Part shown: positions 38,001 to 51,614 of the stretch, piece by piece | Position numbering within the stretch: position 1 is the first letter of the stretch | Layout: every line of letters starts with the position of its first letter | DNA from: Crotophaga sulcirostris | Lineage: Eukaryota > Chordata > Aves > Cuculiformes > Crotophagidae | Length of the DNA: 64,000 bases | Direction of reading: 5' to 3' | Assembly: GCA_013397455.1 (NCBI GenBank) | Contig: VYZB01000240.1 | Coordinates: 922,623-986,622 of the forward strand | Made by a program: the position numbers and the translations under genes | The notes under the pieces: generated by a model | The model's input: the letters and a program-made list of their open reading frames with translations, nothing else | What the model was told of the DNA's origin: nothing | Databases searched by the model: none

Positions 38001-39842
38001 TGACACAGCCATAGCTTCAACTGCCATTCAATCTCCTTACTGAAAGAGCTTTGAGGGTCACTTCTCCTGCACTCAGGGCAGCTCTGCCAGCAGAGCACAC
38101 CGACCACCAAGGCTCCCAGGTTCTGCAGACCATGGGCTGGCCCTGCAGACCTAGCAGTTATCTCCCTTTTGCAGAAGAGAGGTGGAACAGGAGATCAAGT
38201 CAATATAGGGCACCTCATTCATGCCACACTTTCACAGAGAGCTTGGCCAGCAGATTTCTGAAGCTGAAAAGCAACATTTGACCCTCAAGAGCTGTCTCTG
38301 CCCAGATCAGACATCCTGGGACCCACAATGTAACTAAGAGCCTTGTTGTACAGTGCACAAGATTGGGAAAATTGAATGTCCCTGGAGATAGGCTGGGAGA
38401 CTATATTTAGAGCTGGGACTTGGACACCTAAATCCCTTTATGGATCTGAGACATGGAACTGTGAACTGCCTTAATTCCAGTCTCAGAAGGGAAAGGCAAG
38501 AGGGAGCCCTGAGGAAACACCAGATTCCTTCTCATCAGGCTGCTTACTGAATAGGCTTTAACAGATCAGGAACTGAAAAACATGGTTGAGTCTCACTGTT
38601 TTGAAATGATTCAATATTAGATTTTTTTCTATAGCAAGCATGCTATGAAATCATAGGAAGATGACCTCATGTTTCCAAAAAAAAAAAAACTTCATCACAA
38701 AATACACAGCTGCTCCACATTTGCAATAAGCTGTTTGAAACAAAATAAACCCACACGTTTGCTCCAAGAAATACGCATTAGGCACTGGCATCCTGCTTTC
38801 CCCATTCCTCTATCCCCAAGTACTTAAGCTGAAAGGAGAGGAGAATCTTGAAGTATTATATGCGTGAAAAAGCCCCGAGAACAATAGCTGCTCCCCAGTT
38901 GACTCCAAAGCTGTTATTAAACTTGAGGTTCCTGTGCTAGCAGAGCACAGCTTGAGCAGCACACTTTGTATTCACCAACAGCATCACCAGGCTCTTGTAA
39001 TGCAAGCAAGTCAGATTTCCACCTACAAATTCCTGGAAGTTCATAGCCTAAAGAGCAAGATGCCAATATCTCGGTAGGAGCAGGCTCAGCTGGATAGCAT
39101 TATGGAAACCTCCTCTGCTAAAGCAAAATATCAACGAAGTAACCCTCCCATCAGAATGAGCAGGCTCTTACTTGCATCCAAACATCACTGTTGTGTTTTA
39201 AATTGATCTCTTCTCAGTGGTCTTCAGAACAAGGTGCAGTAAACATGAAGCTGGTAGCGCACGTAGGTTATACAAACCCTACCCAAGCCCTGAACTCTGG
39301 ATAACAAAAAAAGGCTGAGTCAAAAAAAGCAAGCATCCAGAAGTTGGCCAGTGCCCTCTTCAGCCCATTATAATCATCCCCCCAAAGGCATTCCACACTG
39401 TCACAGCAGCATGCATGCCATCTGAGCATGCCATCCAAAGCTGTTTCACTGAACCTCCCCATCCAGAGAAGGGGAAGACCCTTTATTCTGCTGATAGATG
39501 TGGAAGGAGACGGATGGCTCAGCTTTTCACCAGCACCATAGGAAACAACAGACTCCTTCAGGGAGCTATGAGAAGATGCAACATAGTGGGATAGATAAAC
39601 AGAGAGCAGTGACTGCACATGGTTCAAGAGCATGAAAACAACTAACTGAGACCTGTTTGTAGGTGTTAAAAGCCTCCAGGGAGGAACGAATGGAAGGTTA
39701 ATGGGGAATTGAATAGAAACAGAGCCCACTTAAAAGCAGCAGCTCATCACTGTAAATACATCTGTGCAGTTTGTGTTGTTTATTTTCAACAACCTCAATC
39801 ACCTATGGGCTGAACCAGGGCTGTCATGACGATTCATTGTTT
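35089..39842. other. Unique DNA, 4.8 kb, no gene recognised
   Basis: No exon, RNA gene or transposon is recognisable. There is an octamer, ATGCAAAT, at 37298-37305 and a T-run near 36669. A 153-codon minus-strand open frame at 39268-39729 has no recognised family and no splice support. The stretch reads as intergenic or intronic. Confidence 0.5.
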
Positions 39843-40036
39843 GAGAAGTTTTGCCTGAAGGGGCACATTTAGCCATTGGAATGCGTTGCCAGGGAGGTGG
39901 TGAAGTCACCAACCCTGGAGGTGTTTAAGAGGAGATTGGATGAGGCACTCAGTGCCATGGTTTCGATGATGGGTTGGGTTATAGGTTGGACTTGATGGTC
40001 TCAGAGGTCCTTTCCAACCTTGTAATACTGTGATAC
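39843..40036 (+). mobile_element. CR1: CR1 LINE 3' fragment, ATACTGTG class
   Basis: Plus-strand CR1 3' end. From 39872 the sequence matches the conserved GCCATTGGAATGCG and GAGGTGTTTAAGAGGAGATTGGATGAG blocks, ending with CCTTGTAATACTGTGATAC. A weaker match extends left to about 39843. It encodes only the final ORF2 residues. Confidence 0.9.
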
Positions 40037-42937
40037 AAACCCCCTGCCACCAAAGTGCAGAAGCGCACCAAGCACCGCAGGGAGGGGACGTGGCCTTGTG
40101 CATCTGCTCATCGTGCACCACGAACACGAATCTTGCTGCTTTTTCTCCAAAGTGAACGGCTTCTCTTCCAGATGGAGTGGCTAATAAACAATCTCTGACA
40201 AAAGTGTTGTGCTTCTGGGACAATTGGGAAGCACACGCCAGGGACACGGAAGGGCCTGTAGTTGTGCTGCTGGGCTACGCAGAACTCTGACGCGCTCCCT
40301 GCCTGACAGAGGCTTTCATGTTTCATTGATTTTCTTTTTTTTTTCCTTGGGATGTGCTGGCTGTCAGTGGATGGGGAGGGGAAAACCAGTTGATAAACCA
40401 CACAGAAGGCTGAGGAACTGGGGCGGGAAGGAGGAACAGGAGCAGAGAACAAATGCTGCAGAAACCAGACCACAGTGCTCTTGAATTAGCAGCACGGTCC
40501 CTGGATGCGTCACACTGGGTAGAAGAAGTTGAATGTGGTTGTTTGCAACAAGCTTATGTCTCTCCTGAAAGAGAGGAGAGGAATGAAAGAGCATGCCCTG
40601 CACTAGGGATGGCTCTGAGGGTCCTTTTTTCTAGGAGCTGGCTTTGGAAAATGAAGCATCTCTCAATACCCATAACCACAAGTGCACAGCTGTTTCTTCT
40701 GGTCCCCTGTACACTGACTTGGACCATGAAATCTCCTCTAATTGAGTTTAAGAGCTAGAGAAGTTTATGAAGCACTATCTTCAAATCAAGCCTTCAGCAA
40801 GAGACACAGCCGAAAAGAACAAGTAGTCCAGTCCATTGTCCAACAGAACCTTGCACTGGGGAAAAAAAAAAAAAAAACAGAAATGGAGAAAGATCTGAGA
40901 TAGGACTAAACTACTGTGTTTTAAAATTGGATTTTAGAGCATCAAGACTTGGACAGAAAAGAAGGAAGGTTTCAAAGGCCACAGGTAGCTAGAGACACAC
41001 TTTCTCCCCCAGTATGTTCGCTTCTGTGCCCATATTAATCTCCTTTTTGCTGAAGTCACATAAAGAGAAGTTTCAATGGCATTCCCAGCAGACCTTAACC
41101 TCTCAGTTGCCGTTGGATATGAGTCCCTGAATCCCACAAACCCCTTACAAACACCCAATCTTGTATTAATGACAGCAAGTAGCATCTCCATCACAGCAAT
41201 ATCTGTACCCTAAGATTTCCCTGAATGCATACACCAGAGGCAGTACTCAAGCTCAATTTCCCTGAGTTCCCTCTTCTTGAACGTGATATTCCCAGCCCTC
41301 TGAAGGACTAAACCCCAACAGTCAGCCAAGGTGGGACACAGCCTGCATGTGACCTGGACAACCTCAGTGGAGCCAGAAGTGCTGTTCAGTCCCCACTACT
41401 CTCAATGGCGTCAGCCTGGGACCTCCCAGAGCCAGACTTTGACTTTACTTAAAGTCATTGTTAAAAAATGCAGAAACTTGGGAATGAAATTCTTGCTTCA
41501 TTAAGGAGCAGAGTTGGTTTTGGTTGTTTTTATTTTTTTTTCCTTGACAAGAGATCTTCATTGTCTGGTTTGTGCACATTCAGGTGCGAACTTGTGCCAA
41601 GCAGAGACTTGAGGGCAGATTGGTTTGTAGAATGTCTGAATGTCTGTCTCTGGCAGTCTGCTACAGGGGAGAACAGGAGATGTCCCAGAAAGATGTGAGG
41701 AAGCACCCGCATGCATCAGTGACCACAGCAAAAGTGATGCCAATGCAGGTACACAGGGAAATTTCAGCTCAATTTTACGATACGTTTAAGGGTGGACTCA
41801 GCAGGATGTTTGTACTAGTACAGTCTTCACTGTCTAACCAAGAAATGCATGCTTGGTATCTGCAACTAATCTCCTGTTTGTAATAGGCAAGTGGAAATGT
41901 TTTGAATTTATAGCAAGAATAAAACTATCCATCAGCATTCCTGCACAATGACAAAGGGGAGGTCTCCCCTCCTCCCACTTCGTGGGTTCTCTCCGAGAGA
42001 TACATGCAGCCAGCTGTTTGGAAACAGGCTGTTGACAATACTGCAGAGTAAGATATAGGGTATTACGAGTCAATTAAAAAATCATTATGAGAGAGCAAGC
42101 AGGAGGCACTGATCTTCTGAATCCAGCTGTTTCACTCTTCTTGTGGGACAAGTAAACTGAAACTTTCAGTTCTTCCCTAGGGAGATCAGAAACAAACAAT
42201 CTAAATAAATGCAAGGACTCACTGCTTAAGAAAAACACTTCTTTTACTAGCTGTGCTCCAACAGCCCCCTCACATCTCGTATTTGCACATGATACACTTT
42301 CCTGTTAAGCGGCACCCAGGAAAATAAGACCAGCACAGAAAAGCTAATTGCAATCTGTGTATATTGTGAAGAGGTCTTGAGAGACCTGAACTGCCTGAAG
42401 CCGAAGTATGGTATAAAAAAAATCAGCTGCGAGGACCAGGCTGTAAATCACCTAAGAGCTCTGATAAACCCCAAACACAACAATCAGAAGTGCCGCACAA
42501 ATTGGATCAAAAAAAATCTAAAGTGTCAAATGCAACATCTGAAGAGAGCTTCAGGAGAAACCCTGGATGCTATGAGCAGTTTACACCAAGCAAGACAGGA
42601 GGAACTGCAAGAAAACACAGTGGAAGATGCAAGAAGTGCAATGTATTGCACTATATTTTAAAAATAGGTTTTGACAGGTTTCCTTAAAGGCTTTAAAAGT
42701 AACTCAGGGAAGGTCCTCACAAAATGGAGGAGATGGTAGAAAACAAAGTGTGAAAAAAATAAGTGGTCTTTGCAATAATGATTAACCAAATACTACCAGG
42801 ATGCTGTTCTTCAACACACAAAGAAACAGTTTGGAGAAGATCAGAAGGGAATAAAGAGAGAAAATGTATAGGACAGTGACACCAAAAAACCAACTATGAA
42901 GGGATAAAAAAGCCAATCATTATTCCATACAGTCCAA
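40037..42937. other. Unique DNA, 2.9 kb, no gene recognised
   Basis: No gene is recognised. A run of about 17 A residues starts near 40861, and T-rich runs lie near 40330 and 41530. Open frames are short and without family motifs. Confidence 0.5.
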
Positions 42938-43135
42938 GGTCTAAGGGATCTGCAGCAGCAGGATTGGGCAATGGTTAAACACTGCAAAAGGAAACATGTT
43001 TTTCTCTCAGCACACAGTTAAACAGCAGAACTCGTTGCCACAGGACTTTGTGGGAGTCCAGAATGTACAAGGGCTCAAATAGAATTAGACCCACTTGAAG
43101 ACAATAGATCTAACAATGCCTATTAAACACTGGCA
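42938..43135 (+). mobile_element. Ancient CR1-like LINE fragment
   Basis: The segment around 42999-43135 (TTTTTCTCTCAGCACACAG, then AACTCGTTGCCACAGGA, then CTATTAAACACTGGC-like sequence) follows the order of the C-terminal region of old CR1/L3-type elements, where the encoded text is of the type 'HNSLPQD'. It lacks the avian tail octamers and is heavily diverged, with no open frame, so it is a much older insertion than the other copies. The left boundary is uncertain. Confidence 0.5.
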
Positions 43136-46100
43136 TCTTATGGAAACTTCCAGGCCCTGCACACCCCCCAAAATCCTAATGCTGGAAGCTGGAAACTGAG
43201 CTGGAAGCTGAGGGATGAAGCAGTCTTAGGTATGTTTCTGTTCCTTATAGGGCTTCATGGCTTGACATTGTCCCCCAGGACAGTTATGTATCAAACAGGC
43301 TGATTTTCTGCAGCAACAAAGCCCATCTCCTCAGTTTGTTCCCCTTTTTGAAATCATTTCTGAATGTGGTTTTTATTATTGAGAGAGACTCAAGGCAAGT
43401 GATTGAAATTCACCAAGGACGCCCTTCCTAGGGTGTCGTTATTGAAAATGTGGAAAGGTAATGTCTGTTTCCCTATCAAGACCACAAGCAGCAGGGATTG
43501 AGTTCAGTCTCAGCTAAAGAAGTCCAAAGCTTCATCCTTGCTAGATTGTGGAGATGGTAGCTGGTTGCTAAAGCTCTCCTGTCCAGCTCCCAATGAGAGG
43601 GGAAGAGCTGTGGGTGCAAGGGCAGCAAGACAGGAGCAGGTAGTATAGATTCAGGTGTTTTCTGATCTAGAGTTTGGACAAGCATGCGTTGGGTTTACAT
43701 GCAACCCTCTTGCTACCACTGTTCTTGCTTTACACCAGCTGCTCTCACTACTCCATTGCTCCAGCTGGGCTCTAAAATCAGAAGCAGCCTCTCTGTACCC
43801 CAACGACCATGCAGCACCCAGTGCAGCAAAGTCCAGGAGGACCCTCAGCTTGCAGTTCTACCTACTCAGGAGGCACTGGAGCAGTTCAATACTTCTCCTA
43901 ATGGAGAAGATGACATGGAGAGGCTCAGAGCTGGCTTTGGGCACCTCAAAGAGCAGTCCCCCTTCACCTAACCAGTCAGACAGGAGCTCCAGTCACCAAC
44001 CCCAGCCCAAAGGTGAAATTTTTGGGAGCTCTCCTTGCAGTAGCAGAAAGCAGAACAACCTTTTCATCCAGCATCTCAAGAAAGCTTGCTCTGCAGGAAG
44101 CTCTGCCAGGCTTTCTGCAATATATCCTACAGCCAGGCCTGTCCCCTTGCTTTCCCCACCAAGGAACATTTTGTTCAAAGACAACTAATGACCCATTTAC
44201 ATTTGCCTATAAAATGATATTGGGTTATTTCTCCCCTCCTCTTCCACCACTTGGCTGCCTCTGGTTTGCAAAGCTTGTCAGGGCTAATTACACGGGCTTT
44301 CTCATTGAGGGAGTTTTTCTTCTTTGCATGTGTTTTCTGTTCTGAGCATTGCACAGTTTCAACGGGTTTTTGATGCTGTTGTTGTTGTTCTTCTTGACAA
44401 GAGCTGCTGTTATGAAACGCATCCTCATGGTCCTGCCAAGGCCTCAGCCAACTGAGAACCAGCTTTATTTGACGCAGAAGCAAATTGAGACCATTTGGTA
44501 CTTGGGGCACTGGACATCTTATTCAATCTGCAAGGGAGCTGGGAAAGGACTGAGTTTCTCCTCCCTCCCCTTCCCTTTCAATACACTCATTTGTTCCTGC
44601 AGAAACAGTCTGTTTCTTCTCCAGTCTTCCCTGTTCCCTAATTTTATCCATATGCAGTCCAAGATGGACGTGAAAAATTACCTGCTCATTACTTTCAGCA
44701 GATGCCTGCCATCAGTTAGGTCAATAAATTAGCCTTGGGGACACAAGTTGTCCCTTGTACCCTTTTGCCGGGGCAAAGCTCCTCAGATGGCTGCAAAACC
44801 AGAGCAGCCCAAGGCCAAGCCTCAGAGCCAACGCAGGGCTCTGAGACCCACAGCTGATCATGGAGCCAGACTCTGCAGGGGAGCTCCCTCTCTTCCAGCA
44901 CACTGGGGGACTTGAGGTCTAGGGGAGGAGACTGCAGATCCCCTACCAAGTGAGACCTTCTACCCCACGGAGAGAGAGGAGATCAAGAGCACAGCTGTTG
45001 CGTGCGGGCTGGGCAATAGTTTCTCTTCCCCACTGTAGCAGCTCATTTATCAGGGAAATGTGCCAGCAAGCCAAGGTGGTGGGAGAGCTGGACCACAGCT
45101 GTGCTCCCAGAAACCCTCTGCTCAGATGGGACTTGCTGCGCAGCACCCCAACACCAGCTTGGCTGCATTGAGGCTAGATGGGACCAGCACTCTTGCATCC
45201 AGCACATGCCAGGCAGACAAGCCCAGAGATTTCTCACTCAGGTCAAAGTTTTCATCCTGGAAAAGATAAAAGAGGTGCCCTGGGTGGACAACAGTGCCAA
45301 CTCAAGCATAATGGGAGGGAGGCAAAGCCACCCCACAAACTGCAGAAGGCAACAGGTTGAGCAACATAGCTTCCTTCCTACCCTGCCACAAGAGATGGGA
45401 GTAGAGTCTCCCTCCAGGGCCTGCCTAGGAGAAGCACTTTCAGGGTCTTGGCTGCTCTAGAAGAGATGCTGTTTCCTGTCAGACTCCCTCACAGTTACCT
45501 TGGACCACAATGATTTTGTCCAGGCTTCAGAGTTGTGGCACTCTGGGCTCCTCCGTGGGTCTTGGACACCATGGGGTGACCCGGGGAGACCTTGCACCCC
45601 ACCAAGAGTCCAAGCACCATTTTAATTAATGAGGACAACCTGTTTTACCACATACCCAGTCCCACCAATCCCAAGAAAGGAAAACCAAAATATTTCAACA
45701 GGAGGTTGGCCCATCTAACCCAAGGATTTGGCTTGTCCAAACTGTCAAGATGAAGAGCCCATGTTCAGGCCATTGCAAGCCAAAGGGAGTGGACATTAGA
45801 GCACATCTTGGCAATGCCACCAGCACTGTGCTCTGGGAAGCCCCTCCTCAGGCAGTGTCCTTAGAGCAGAGAGAAGTAATTATATTTTAAAACCTCCAGT
45901 TCTAATAAAACCCATTCGCACACATTCAGAAGACTTGGATATAACTTACAATTCTTCCCAAGCCCTTATATTATTCTCATCAACAACAAAACTGTTGGAT
46001 AATTGCAATAAATGAACGTGCGGGGGTTGTTTTGGTTTGGGATTTTTTACAGTCTCACAATTATTTTTTTTAATCACAGCAGTGGCAACCACTGCAAGGG

Positions 46101-46343
46101 GTTGTGGCTGTTTGCCACCTTAGGGGTGGCAGCAGCGGCAGCGCCTTCGCCCCACTGGGTATTTTGAGCAAGGGGAGGTTACTGGCCCTGAGGTGCCTGC
46201 AGGCATAGCCCTGACCCCTTGGCCCTGCATGGTCCATCATCACCAGGCCCAGCAGCTCTCCATGGCAGGGACCATGAGGACCAAGACAAACAGACAGCTC
46301 CCTGCATCCTCTGAGGGCAGCCAGGCACCAGGATCACCAGAGC
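43136..46343. other. Unique DNA, 3.2 kb, no gene recognised
   Basis: No exon, RNA gene or transposon is supported. Several open frames of 100-177 codons overlap each other in different frames between 43650 and 45460, without recognisable domains. A TTG/GTT run near 44374-44392 and a CAG/GCG-rich patch near 46120-46150 are minor compositional features. Confidence 0.5.
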
Positions 46344-46800
46344 ACAATCACAGAATTGCTTGATTGGGGAAGACCTTTGAGATCATTGAGTCCAGACAAA
46401 CCTGTCCACTACTAAATCAGATCCCTGAGCACCTTGTCCACTCATCTTTTGAATAACTCCAGGGATGGTGCCTCAATCACCTCCCTGGGCAGCCTGTGCC
46501 AGTCCCCAAACACCCTTTCAGTGAAGAAATTTTTCCTGATGTCTAATCTGCAGATTGAGGCTGTTTCTTCTCATCCTATCACTTGTTAATTGGGAGAAGA
46601 GACCAGCACCCACCTTGCTACAACCTCCTTTCAGGCAGTTGTAGAGAACAATAAGGTCTCCCCTTAGCCTCCTTTTCTCCAGGCTAAATAATCCCACTTC
46701 TCTCAGCCACTCCTCATAAGACTTTTTCCCAACCCCTTCACCAGCTTCGTTGCCCTTCTCTGGATACACTCCAGCCCCTCAATGTCCTTCTTGCAGTGAG
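46344..46800 (-). mobile_element. CR1: CR1 LINE 3' fragment, about 450 bp
   Basis: Minus-strand CR1 starting with an ATTCTGTG-type tail at the left (CAATCACAGAATTG). The minus-strand translation includes [44 protein letters not shown] and QEKFLH, which are characteristic CR1 ORF2 C-terminal blocks in the expected order. A stop ends the track after the LH. It extends further 5' than most copies here but still lacks the catalytic RT domain. Confidence 0.93.
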
Positions 46801-49712
46801 GGATGCTGCCAGCATCTTCTCCCTCCCTTCCCAAAGGGAGCAAGCCTTAGTCTGTGGGAGTACAGGGTAGAGCCCCATCCCTTGTAATGATTTTCCCCTG
46901 GCAGTTTTCAGGCTGGCATCCCTGGGGAGAGGCAGTGGGACTGAGGGTCCTTCTCCCCTCAAAACACGATGAACTCCTTCTCCAAACTCCAATCCTAATC
47001 TAATCTTCATGACCCACTTCAAAACCACCTCCAAGCTTCACCACACTGCAGAAACCCTGTCCCAGGGGGAGGAAGATCCGGGTCCATCCTCTACTGGGCC
47101 GTGCAAACACAAATGCGGAAAAGATCTCTCCTCTCCTCACATCAGTCCAGATTTCTTGTGTATCGGCAAATGCTGTCCCACCAAAGAGAAAGCAAACACG
47201 AGATTTCTTTAGAATGGGACCTATGATTGTTTCTACTGACCTATCTGTTACTGATGCCTCATCTGGAAAGAGAAAACTGACTGTCACTGCAAGCAAGACA
47301 TTTTCTGGAACATCAGCTGAATTTATTTCATCTGTCCCAAACCCATTTTAAAAACTCCACTGGCAAAATCAGAGGAACTGAACAGAGGCTTTTTAGTGTA
47401 AGAAAAAAAACAAGAAACCCAAGCCATCTTATTTGAAAATTGATTGTAAAAGCTTGTATGGTTTGAGAGTCTGACAGGGGACATGAAAACAGATGAAACT
47501 GCAGAAAGGAAAATTTAAGAGGGAGACTGGTGGCAGTTGTGTTATTGCACACTGAACATTGATAAATGATAATCGTCGGAGACAGCAACACACCATCCTT
47601 CCTCTTCTAACTTGGGTTAGGCAAGAGGCACGGGTGACTGTTAGGCATGCACCAACCAGCCCTGTCTCTGGCTCAAGTCCAAGGGAGGATTTTGGTCCTG
47701 GGATGCTGGGGCTGTGTAAGGTAGTCATCACAAGCCTCACCTCTCGGATTTGCTACTGGGGATAAATATTGCTTCTTCCTTACACTTTAAGTGCCTCGAA
47801 CGGACAGGCAGGGTGTGCACTGAGTCAGAGCTGCTTGTGGTCCTGCAAGCTTCTGTGCCCCAGAAAACCTTCATTTTCTGAACCTGCCATGGATGGGAGC
47901 AGCTCTCCCTGGATTAACTTTATAGGACATCAACTGGTTTTGCTGCCCTGCTCTCCCACATATGGGAATCCAGCCCGGCTCGTTTCAGTGGAAATCTCAT
48001 TAAGGAGGAGGTAAAGTGACAAAGAAATCAAGCTTATCAAGGTCCAGCTAGGGACAGGCAGAGGAAATGCAGCAGCCAGAACACATGCCAATATTGTTAA
48101 TGCCTTTTTTGTCTGTATCTCAGAGAGGGTTTATTTTGGCAGCTGCAAAGTGTGTTAAAAAAACATGTCCTTGTTGTATAGATTGCAGAGACCATTGAAG
48201 AGAGCCAAAGCTACTAGAACAAGGCAGCGCAGGGATGCTCTGACAGCAGAGTTGAATCCTCACCTGGCAGAAGTCCACCTGGCTCCAGCAAATCCAGTGG
48301 CACTGCACCACTTTACACCAACTGAGCATCTGGCCCCAATTGGTTGTTTGGTCTGTTCATTGTTTGTTTTTCTGACATTTCCTATGGGCTCCTCATGCTT
48401 AATCTACAAAATGGTAGCTTTTCAGACACTGCAGTGCTATGTGACTATCATCAAACTCGGCCACGTGCCACAGCGTTTCAGCATCTTGATGGGCTCTTCA
48501 GGAGCAAGGCTTTCCTTTTTGTGTCAGTATGGCTTTCCCAGCTCTGATATCCCCAAAACTCAGAAGGGATCAGGTAGTTCAGAAAATTCCAAGTGCAAGT
48601 TTGGAAGTGAGAGTTCTCTTTTGGCCAATGACCACGTGAGCAAGTTTTTTTTCCCCTCTCCCAGCAATTCTTCCACAAAAAAAACATTGCTATAGAAGGT
48701 TAAAAATCCTGGACCAAACAGGCCTGTCTTCTGGTTCCTGGCCACTGGATTTCAGTGACTTATTGGTCAATCAGCAGACTATGATACATTTGAGCAGCTA
48801 GCCAGGTCTCAAACACACATGCTTCTCACATGCTGGAGAGATACTGCTACGGATTTATGGTGTCCTTTCCCAGTGTCCACACTGGAGTCCATGAGTTGTC
48901 AGTGATGACGTCCTAGAGATGTTATCCTCAGTAGGTCTGGAAAGTTCAAGGTAGTGGCCATCATATGGATAGGAAGCATGTGGTATGGATATCACTCTGT
49001 CCCTCACTGGTCTTTCAGAAGGTTTGATTCCTAGTTGCTTTCATCCAGGAGGAAACCAGTTTATTTCCTGGCAAGCTAACAAAAGGGACAACTGTCACAG
49101 TAACACAGATAGATGGGCACCTTCATAATCCCATGAGAAGGTGGCTACGGAAGTCTTTCTTCCATGTGAGCTGGGGATATCACGGTGTACATGAGTTCTG
49201 GGGAGCAAGGTGCCATTGTCATGTTATGGTTCATGAGCCCTGGGAATCTTTGCTCACAAAGTTCTTCCCTAGCAGGGCCAAAAATATCCCTCTCCTTTCA
49301 CTGTGAAAAGAGACACCAAGTGTGACTAAAAGCTGTTCCTTACATGTTGCACATGAAGCTTTAAAGAGAGCAAATTGTCAAGAAAACAAAATAGAACAGC
49401 TAGGTCAGCATTAAAATTGGGCATCCTTGGCTGTGTGTCAAGCCACACACAGCTAGGACCATATGGTGGCAGTGGGCAGGCTAATACACCCAAAAGCACT
49501 TTGCTCTGGCCAGCAGCATGTGACAAAATCCCTTTTGTCCCTGTAAGAAAGGGCCCTGCAGGTGACACTGATGAGAGCAAGCAGTACTGAAAATGTCCTT
49601 TGCAAGCAGTTGTCACAGCTCTCACTGTAAAATCATCTCTTTCCCACCTTAACACAACCGGATCTAGAACATTACTCAGCCAACTGCAAGATCCACCTTG
49701 GGTCTTCAGATT
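46801..49712. other. Unique DNA, 2.9 kb, no gene recognised
   Basis: I recognise no exon, RNA gene or repeat here. A 176-codon plus-strand open frame (48165-48695) has no domain motif. A CACGTG E-box lies at about 48632. The rest is ordinary sequence. Confidence 0.5.
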
Positions 49713-49897
49713 TCATAGAATCATGGAATGGTTTGGGTTGGAAGGGACCTTAAAGCCCATCCAGTTCCAACTCCCCTACCATGGACACAGACACCTTCCA
49801 CTGGATCAGGTTGCTTATAGACACGCACAACCTAGTCTTGAACACCTTCAGAGATGGGTATACATGACTTCTCTGGGCAACCTGTGCCAGTGCCAGG
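49713..49897 (-). mobile_element. CR1: CR1 LINE 3' fragment, ATTCTATG class
   Basis: Minus-strand CR1 3' end. From the left it has the tail unit, then GGTTTGGGTTGGAAGGGACC, a block reading as CCACTGGATCAGGTTGC, and GGGCAACCTGTGCCAGTGCC before homology ends. It resembles the copies at 63131 and, in sense orientation, 57693 and 59466, so they belong to one subfamily. It is 5'-truncated to about 185 bp. Confidence 0.92.
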
Positions 49898-51526
49898 TTT
49901 GCTGTTGCCTCCTTCCAATTCTTCTCACATTTTTGAGCAACGTAACACAGCCATCACCTTGTGGGTCCAAGGTCAGCTTTGGCCTCATGGTAGATGACTA
50001 CAGAAGTCTAGCTACACCTTGACTATACAGACCAGCACGAAGATGGCTTTGGTGACACAAGCTCCTTTGCATTTTAGCTTTAGCGTGGCATTTTCAGCTC
50101 AGCAATTGCAAAGATCCCACCTATAGCAAGAGGAGCTGAGGAGCAGGGATTCCCTTCACTGCATCTTCAGCAAGAACATCTTGGGCTCCAGCATGCATCC
50201 TGATCTTTCTTATCTCAGCCGTGAAAGCAGCAAAAGAGCTGAAATTGTACCCATTGCAGTTGCTATTGCTTGCTGGATCTTCTCTCCCCCCATTCTTCCT
50301 CCTGCCGCCCCCACTTCAATTCCACATTTTTCACATTTCTGGGGATTGTTTTTCACCTCCCAATGCTTTCTGGAGCTTGCCCAATGGAAATAAACGCAGC
50401 CTGACCACTGCTGGTGGGGCGAGGGGCGGGAGGTTACACTCTTGGTAAATTTAGCCTCTCACTGACAGATTTATCTTCCTTAATCAGAACCAAGTGTAGT
50501 TAGCGAGGTTTGTTTTTGTAGACTGAACTTCCCCAAAGTCAGTGCACACAAACCTCTCCGTCCCCCCACCCCCCTCAATTACATAAATGCTTTTAGTTAA
50601 GAGCTAATTTCCTGGAGTGTGTGCCAGGCTCTCTCTCCAAGCAAACAAAACAAAGACGACATATAAAAAAAAAAAACCCTGTGTTTTGCATTGAAAAGAA
50701 ACCTTGCCCTAGTAGAAGTCAAGGAATGAGAAGGTATCAAAGGGTCTTCTCCCCTTTTCTCCTCCTTCATTTGCACACGTAAGATAAAGCAGAGATGGGG
50801 AGCCCCCTTCCAGCCTGAAAACACAGGTTGTCTTTGTAGACCTCAAAAAGCCTTGTACAACAGCACGGAGAGGTCAGTGAGCTGAGGGCTGTTGCACTGA
50901 CTGGCTCTAGATGAACTCATCTGGACTTCACCAGACCTTGCCTCCAACCAGTGTGACCCAGAAAGTCCCTTTAAGCAAGCACAGCCTCAGGATCTCACGA
51001 CGGCTGGCCACGTGTTGCCTAATGCAGGCACCAAGCCTTCTCAGATGCTGATTGGTCTTTCCTCCTTTCGCAAAATACAATTTCACCCAGTCAAAGACAA
51101 CTAAAGTTTCAGTCAGAAACTAAAACACACCTTTCATTAGGCAGACGAGCCTGGCAGATTCACCAGGAGAACCGCACAGCTTCTCCATTTAAATGAAGAC
51201 TGCCCACTCTTGTCGTTTCCTCATCCAACATTCACATGTTGGCACCACCAAAGTACCCCATCCTGCCACAGCTTGGATCAGCAGGGGGCTGATCTAGCCA
51301 GGCCTTGGCTCCAGAGTCCTCTCCTGGGAACAATTTGGAGGCTGTGCGGTAGGAGAGACTTCGTGGACATCTTGCTTCATGGGGCTCCTCCTCTACATCT
51401 GTCCACAATCTTGCTTTAACAGTTCCCTTTCCCTTTCTTCCCATCATGCTATTAATTAAGAACATTTCTAACATGTGCCAGCCTGGAAAGAAATGTGTTG
51501 TAATGACCACTTTTCTTCTGTTTCAG

Positions 51527-51614
51527 TTTAAAGGATTGTTTTTATTGAGCTCCTACAATGCAACCAAGCCCATAAAGAACAGATTGGAAGAGAAAAACTT
51601 GAATCCAGACTCCA
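51527..51614 (+). other. Weak candidate exon (88 nt)
   Basis: A very good acceptor (CACTTTTCTTCTGTTTCAG) ends at 51526, and a donor-like CCA|GTAAGG starts at 51615. The 88 nt between are open from the first base (29 codons plus 1 nt), reading FKGLFLLSSYNATKPIKNRL and then a charged segment. No protein family is recognised. The donor has A and not G at the last exon base, a common but weaker variant. Chance occurrence cannot be excluded. Confidence 0.2.
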
